Assembly (NCBI GenBank): GCA_027030285.1
Contig: JALVFC010000292.1
Location: 1-9,790 of the forward strand
Reading direction: 5' to 3'
From: Thiotrichaceae bacterium
GTDB taxonomy: Bacteria > Pseudomonadota > Gammaproteobacteria > Thiotrichales > Thiotrichaceae
Length of the DNA stretch: 9,790 nucleotides
Shown piece after piece: positions 6,240 through 9,790 of this stretch. Under the pieces are notes generated by a model. That model was not told the origin of the DNA, did not search any database, and was given only the letters and a program-made list of their open reading frames with translations. Both the position numbers and the translations under genes were made by a program. The number at the start of each line of letters is the position of its first letter. The first letter of the stretch is position 1.

Positions 6240-6817
6240 TTAATCGCAAACGGATCAAGGATTACCAGTTCTTCAGTGACAGGACGACGCATCAGGTTGT
6301 CACCATGCAGATCCCATAAAATATACTCTTTATATTTTTGATAATAAGCGAATAGTAGCTCGATCTCCCTGGTTAGACCAGCACCATAATGCTCTTCTAC
6401 TTTTTTTAGTGCCCTTACTCTTTCGGCCTCATCTTTCCAGTCCAGATCTTTGGTATATTCATTGAAGACTTGCGCGTCTTCCTCATCAAGATGTTGCAGT
6501 TTTTCCATCAGGTACAGATAACGGTAGTCTGTTTCCTTTTTCTGAAACAGCTCGCCTTCAGGTGGCAAGGTAATAATCTGGTCATCCTCATCCAGCACAC
6601 CTATTCGCATCACATCGGGAAAGCTGGACAAACCAAACTGATGAATCGCATTACAGAAATATTCCAGCCCTAATGCTCTTTTTTCCAGAATAACGTGTCC
6701 TTCATCAAAATCGTAGACATTGGTAGCAAACGTATTCATGCATTTGTCGCAGAAAATCTGTTCGTATTCTCCTGCCACAAAGCTGTTTAGAATTTCCGTT
6801 TTACTATAATTTTCCAT
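6233..6817 (-). CDS. Small protein-kinase-like (PKL fold) protein
   Basis: About 194 residues; numbering here counts from an upstream TTG (6823), which gives 196. The C-terminal third carries the kinase signature: WDLHGDNLMRR (170-180) fits the catalytic loop pattern D-x4-N (D171, N176) and VILDPFA (187-193) supplies the second metal-binding aspartate (D190). A hinge-like YLMEKL (104-109) and a candidate ATP-contacting lysine in VILEK (K48) fit the N-lobe. The chain is shorter than typical kinases and no glycine-rich loop is obvious; the protein resembles small phosphotransferase/phage-type kinases more than Ser/Thr kinases. The substrate is unknown. It overlaps the 3' end of the HAD-like gene by 14 bases (20 if TTG is used), so coupled translation is likely; neither start has a clear ribosome site. 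It is the last gene of the nudE-dgkA-HAD-kinase run. Confidence 0.7.
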   Translation of the reverse strand: MENYSKTEILNSFVAGEYEQIFCDKCMNTFATNVYDFDEGHVILEKRALGLEYFCNAIHQFGLSSFPDVMRIGVLDEDDQIITLPPEGELFQKKETDYRYLYLMEKLQHLDEEDAQVFNEYTKDLDWKDEAERVRALKKVEEHYGAGLTREIELLFAYYQKYKEYILWDLHGDNLMRRPVTEELVILDPFAINS

Positions 6818-7292
6818 ACTCAATTTTGTTCTTTTTTAACAAAGGGTTGTCATGCCTGCAAATAGCCGGAAAGAAATCATCAATCCACAAATTAACACTA
6901 CGACCGAATTGTTTCATGTATTTTATTTTGGAAATGCCATCAGTCAGATGTATATCAATATCAGTGACATTGGTACGCTCCAGTTTCTCATGCATTTCAT
7001 CGATATTATCCTGCTCTGGGCCACGCAAACTACAGATGACAGGGACAAAGCCCCTTTCTCTATAGACCTCCATTAAATGACTAAAGAATTCAACATTGGC
7101 GCCTACCGTATTGTCCCAGTCAAAGGAAATAATTCGGGAATCCCTGTCATCTAGTAACAGATAGACATCAATCGCAAATTCATCATAATAATCAATTAAC
7201 TTAAACTCTTTTTTGCCTTCCACAGCCTCACGGAATATTTCAAAGGCGGGGGATTGGATGTCATTGTTGTAATAAAAAATAAAGTCACACAT
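6804..7292 (-). CDS. HAD-like phosphatase domain protein, small and capless
   Basis: A 162-residue protein with the HAD motifs in order: motif I FDWDNT (57-62, nucleophile D58 and acid/base D60), motif II serine in VICSLR (S88), a lysine near 122-127 as motif III candidate, and motif IV WIDDF (D138, D139). There is no room for a cap domain between motifs I and II, which usually means a large or macromolecular substrate such as a protein, nucleic acid end or polymer; this is inference. Residues 1-50 precede the core and are unrecognised. It starts 21 bp after the dgkA stop and overlaps the kinase-like gene, so the three are probably co-transcribed. The ATG at 7292 has no good Shine-Dalgarno sequence. 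Pairing of a phosphatase with a kinase-like fold suggests they act on one substrate. Confidence 0.72.
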   Translation of the reverse strand: MCDFIFYYNNDIQSPAFEIFREAVEGKKEFKLIDYYDEFAIDVYLLLDDRDSRIISFDWDNTVGANVEFFSHLMEVYRERGFVPVICSLRGPEQDNIDEMHEKLERTNVTDIDIHLTDGISKIKYMKQFGRSVNLWIDDFFPAICRHDNPLLKKNKIEYGKL

Positions 7293-7313
7293 TGATAAAC
7301 AGAAAACAGAACA

Positions 7314-7676
7314 TTAAAAAATTATAATAAAAGCCCATATAATCGCCGCGTTCAATATCGCCAGACTAACCGCAGCAGACCCCATATCTTTTGCGCGCCC
7401 GGAAAGCTCATGGATTTCACCACCAAAGCGATCAACAACTGCCTCAATCGCTGAGTTTAATATTTCCACAATCAGTATTAACAAGACGCTAGAAATAAGC
7501 AAGGCTTTTTCCAGACCACCACCTCCAAGATAAAGTGCCAGCGGGATCGCCACAATGAGCAATAGAACCTCCTGTCGAAAGGCTTCCTCATGGCGGTAGG
7601 CAGCTTTTATTCCCAGCCAGGAAAAACGTGCAGCATTCAGCAGGCGCTGCAAGCCCTTATGTTCATTGTCTGCCAC
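7314..7676 (-). CDS. dgkA: Diacylglycerol kinase
   Basis: A 120-residue inner-membrane enzyme that phosphorylates diacylglycerol to phosphatidic acid using ATP, recycling lipid released by periplasmic glucan modification. The family signature is nearly identical to E. coli DgkA: EILNSAIEAVVDR followed by HELSGRAKDMGSAAV, with three membrane segments (about 36-51, 56-71 and 97-119) and the AFRQE motif ahead of the first. Length matches the family. The start is GTG at 7676, supported by AGGAGAG at 7683-7689. It lies 40 bp after nudE and 21 bp before the HAD-like gene, all on the - strand, so probably in one operon. Confidence 0.96.
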   Translation of the reverse strand: MADNEHKGLQRLLNAARFSWLGIKAAYRHEEAFRQEVLLLIVAIPLALYLGGGGLEKALLISSVLLILIVEILNSAIEAVVDRFGGEIHELSGRAKDMGSAAVSLAILNAAIIWAFIIIF

Positions 7677-7682
7677 TACTTG

Positions 7683-7689
7683 CTCTCCT
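7683..7689 (-). promoter_or_regulatory. Ribosome binding site of dgkA
   Basis: AGGAGAG lies 6 bases before the GTG start at 7676 (8 bases from its GGAG core) and is what decides the non-ATG start of this gene. Confidence 0.75.
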
Positions 7690-7716
7690 TTACTATAGAC
7701 AATACTGATGATGCGC

Positions 7717-8268
7717 TCACGAGTTACTTAAATAATCCCTTGCCAGGTAGAGTGCTGCAATACTTCTTGCTTCGGTAAAGTCATCTCGAACCAGCAACAC
7801 ATCCAGCTGTGTCAAACTCCAGGGAATCACTTCCAGTTCTTCCGGCTCATCACCCGGTTCCCACCTGGGGGTTAATTGCTGTGCTAATACGATATGTGTC
7901 TGATGCTGCATATATTGTGGAGCGAGGCTCATCACTTTAAGTATGTTCAATTGTGCCGCCTGATACCCCACCTCCTCCATGATTTCACGATTAGCCGCGT
8001 GGAGGATTTCTTCACCTGATTCAACCTTGCCTTTTGGTAGCCCCAGCTCATAGCGCCCCGTGCCACCACAATACTCCCTGACCAATAGCACCGTATCATC
8101 ATCCATCATCGGCACAATCAATACTGCCCCATCACCCCGACGCAGCAAACGCTCATACTGACGTTTTGCACCATTCGCAAACTCCAGATCCAGTTGCTCA
8201 ACAGTAAACAAACGACTACTGGCAACGATATGTTTTTGGTGTATGGTTGGCTTTTTATTTTCTGACAT
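7717..8268 (-). CDS. nudE: ADP compounds hydrolase NudE (Nudix)
   Basis: A 183-residue Nudix hydrolase. The Nudix box G-x5-E-x7-REUxEExGU is complete at 80-102 (GKVESGEE...REIMEEVGY). Around it, SRLFTVEQLDLEFANG, VREYCGGTGRYELGLPKG and the C-terminal FTEARSIAALYLARDYL match E. coli NudE, which cleaves ADP-ribose, Ap3A and NADH in the cytoplasm. I chose the ATG at 8268 (MSENKKPTI) because it fits the start of E. coli NudE (MSKSLQKPTI); a longer frame to 8331 would add a hydrophobic, non-homologous tail across the divergent yrfG. No clear ribosome site precedes the start. First gene of the - strand run. Confidence 0.95.
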   Translation of the reverse strand: MSENKKPTIHQKHIVASSRLFTVEQLDLEFANGAKRQYERLLRRGDGAVLIVPMMDDDTVLLVREYCGGTGRYELGLPKGKVESGEEILHAANREIMEEVGYQAAQLNILKVMSLAPQYMQHQTHIVLAQQLTPRWEPGDEPEELEVIPWSLTQLDVLLVRDDFTEARSIAALYLARDYLSNS

Positions 8269-8275
8269 GCGTAAT

Positions 8276-8983
8276 ATGACCGAAACAACAAACGACAAGC
8301 AGTGTAACACCATAAATGCAGCAAAACCCATTCATCTGGACTGGCAGAATATCCATACCGTGTTTCTGGATATGGATGGCACCTTACTTGACCTGCATTT
8401 TGACAATTACTTCTGGCTCGAATACATGCCCGTGCAATATGCTCATAAACACCATATTTCCATAGAACAGGCCAAGAAACGCTTAACAGAACTTTACCAC
8501 GAAATGGAAGGCACACTGGACTGGTACTGCCTGGATCACTGGCAACAAAAGCTGGACATGGACATCGTTGCATTAAAACACCAGGTAGCAGACAAAATAG
8601 CAATCAGGGCTAATGTCCAGCGCTTTCTTGATGCCGTTAACAGTAAAAACAACCGGGTTATCTTACTGACCAATGCACACCGTAAAACAGTCGAACTCAA
8701 ATTCTCCTACACCCGTATCGAAAACAGTTTTGATCGTATCATCACCTCACATGACCTGGGGCTTGCCAAGGAGCAAGCAGGTTTTTGGGACAGATTGCAA
8801 ACCGTTGAACCCTATGAACCAGAACATACGCTGTTTATTGATGACAATATGGAAGTACTGGCAGAAGCAGAGCGGCACGGAATTGCACATTTACTAACAA
8901 TTCAGCAACCTGATTCACAGCAACCACCCAACAACACCCGACATTACACTGCTATCGAGTGCTTCTCCCAGCTGTTGATATAG
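8276..8983 (+). CDS. yrfG: GMP/IMP nucleotidase (HAD family)
   Basis: A 235-residue HAD hydrolase closely similar to E. coli YrfG, which dephosphorylates purine mononucleotides such as GMP and IMP. Motif I LDMDGTLLDL (31-40, D32 and D34), then FDNYFW and LDWYCLD (81-87), motif II LLTNAH (130-135), motif III K165 and motif IV FIDD (187-190) are all present. It is transcribed away from nudE, also its neighbourhood in enterics. Starts at 8243, 8267 and 8276 are in frame, none with a ribosome site; I prefer 8276 because the others overlap nudE. Even this start adds about 18 residues relative to the E. coli protein before the conserved core. Confidence 0.94.
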   Translation: MTETTNDKQCNTINAAKPIHLDWQNIHTVFLDMDGTLLDLHFDNYFWLEYMPVQYAHKHHISIEQAKKRLTELYHEMEGTLDWYCLDHWQQKLDMDIVALKHQVADKIAIRANVQRFLDAVNSKNNRVILLTNAHRKTVELKFSYTRIENSFDRIITSHDLGLAKEQAGFWDRLQTVEPYEPEHTLFIDDNMEVLAEAERHGIAHLLTIQQPDSQQPPNNTRHYTAIECFSQLLI

Positions 8984-8988
8984 GGGCT

Positions 8989-9714
8989 CTACAAACCCGC
9001 TGGCACAAACTCATTTATATGTTTTTTCAAAATCTCACGATGTCGCTGATAGTCCACATCGAACTGTGAAACCAGCATCCAGAAACGATTGGAATGATTC
9101 ATTTCCCGTGTATGACACAGCTCGTGAATCAACACATAGCGCACCACTGGCTCCGGAAAAAACAACAACTTGTAATTCAGATTTATATTTTTGCTTGATG
9201 AACAACTGCCCCAGCGCGTTTTTTGCCCCCTGATCGTCACACGTCCATAAGGCAGGTCGTATTGTACAGACAAACTATCCAGCATATCAGGAAGTACCTG
9301 CCTTGCCATATCCTTTAACCACTGAGCCAGCACATAATAAACACTTTCCTTATGATCCACTTTTCCTGAAACTGTTACACGCCTGTCTGCCGCATGCACA
9401 TGAAGCTGCACAGAATCTGTATCGGCTTTTTGATAATCCACATGCCACTGCTCACCTGTCAGAGTCAGCATTAATGTCTCAGGCAGTACAGCTTCCGTAA
9501 CTGGGCTGTGTGACAGCTTGTGCAGTGTTTTTTCAATCCACTGTTTTTTCTCCTGCACAAAAGTATGCGCATGTTTATTTTCGACATGCAGGGGAACTAC
9601 CAGCGTTATTTGATCAGGCGGAGCCACCTTGATACGTACATATTTGGCGCGCGCAGAAGACACTAGCGAATATACACAGCGTTCCCCTGATGATAAAAGC
9701 AACTCATATTTCAT
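8989..9714 (-). CDS. YgjP-like zinc metallohydrolase (DUF45, PF01863 type)
   Basis: A 241-residue protein with the YgjP/DUF45 pattern: RGQKTRWGSCSS (162-173) and a zinc site HELCH (197-201) followed by H207 in EMNHSNRFW. The N-terminal ~70 residues hold the usual KYVRIKV and LVVPLHV strands. It belongs to the SprT/WLM-like metalloprotein group; E. coli YgjP is the nearest named relative, and the exact substrate is uncertain. Length is typical. AGGA at 9722-9725, seven bases before the ATG, fixes the start. Its stop lies 5 bp from the stop of convergent yrfG, so the two 3' untranslated ends must overlap. Confidence 0.9.
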   Translation of the reverse strand: MKYELLLSSGERCVYSLVSSARAKYVRIKVAPPDQITLVVPLHVENKHAHTFVQEKKQWIEKTLHKLSHSPVTEAVLPETLMLTLTGEQWHVDYQKADTDSVQLHVHAADRRVTVSGKVDHKESVYYVLAQWLKDMARQVLPDMLDSLSVQYDLPYGRVTIRGQKTRWGSCSSSKNINLNYKLLFFPEPVVRYVLIHELCHTREMNHSNRFWMLVSQFDVDYQRHREILKKHINEFVPAGL

Positions 9715-9735
9715 CCATGAATCCTTTTACTGGCG

Positions 9736-9790
9736 TTACTGCAATGCCAGCTGCGCCAGCTCATAGCCCTGTGCTGCTGCTTTTTGTAGC
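9736..9790 (-). CDS. 3' end of an unidentified gene running off the right edge
   Basis: On the - strand an open frame enters from the right edge and ends at TAA 9736-9738, giving a C-terminus close to LQKAAAQGYELAQLALQ. The composition is that of a real helical protein tail, and it ends 21 bases before the YgjP-like gene starts in the same direction, so they may be one operon. Too short to identify. Confidence 0.45.
   Translation of the reverse strand, partial: LQKAAAQGYELAQLALQ

Noticed and set aside
8269..8300. Possible nudE promoter TTGTCG - 16 bp - TATTAC on the - strand
   Set aside because: The -10 match is poor and it would leave a leader of only a few bases; not strong enough to list.
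8269..8331. N-terminal extension of NudE to 8331, which would look like a signal or membrane segment
   Set aside because: The ATG at 8268 aligns with the E. coli NudE start; the extension is the antisense of yrfG.
8118..8603. 161-residue - strand frame rich in cysteine across the nudE/yrfG junction
   Set aside because: It overlaps two well-supported genes in other frames and has no family features.

Overview
The window looks like chromosomal DNA of a gammaproteobacterium. HrpA, DgkA, NudE, the GMP/IMP nucleotidase YrfG and a YgjP-type metalloprotein all read as close relatives of the E. coli proteins, and a nudE-yrfG neighbourhood also exists in enterics. The species cannot be named from this sequence. 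Two tandem PPK2 polyphosphate kinases point to an environmental gammaproteobacterium rather than an enteric one. No tRNA, rRNA, CRISPR array or complete insertion sequence was seen.

Left part (1-3891, + strand): the 3' end of hrpA, with C-rich codon choice, is followed by about 460 bp of non-coding DNA holding short hairpins and one dispersed-repeat-like element. Next comes a more AT-rich gene for an AAA+ ATPase with a DUF4143 C-terminus, a family that often moves horizontally. A secreted Spy/CpxP-like protein follows, built from two copies of one ~110-residue unit in exact 123-residue register.

Middle part (4032-5944, - strand): two adjacent PPK2 genes, probably translationally coupled, both with lysine-rich N-terminal extensions. 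The upstream gene carries a run of eleven lysines. About 290 bp of mostly non-coding DNA upstream must hold their promoter.

Right part (6233-9714): a probable - strand operon nudE - dgkA - HAD-like phosphatase - small protein-kinase-like protein. The last two genes overlap and I do not recognise them as a described pair. yrfG diverges from nudE with almost no space between start codons, and a YgjP-like zinc metalloprotein gene converges on yrfG with a 5 bp gap. A fragment of one more - strand gene runs off the right edge.

Taken together, 4.0-9.0 kb is dense in phosphate chemistry: polyphosphate/nucleotide phosphotransfer (two PPK2), a HAD phosphatase, a kinase-like fold, lipid phosphorylation (DgkA), ADP-compound hydrolysis (NudE) and nucleotide dephosphorylation (YrfG). 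The HAD/kinase-like pair is the best candidate for an undescribed system. The tandem Spy-like repeat protein and the coupled PPK2 pair are the next most interesting items.
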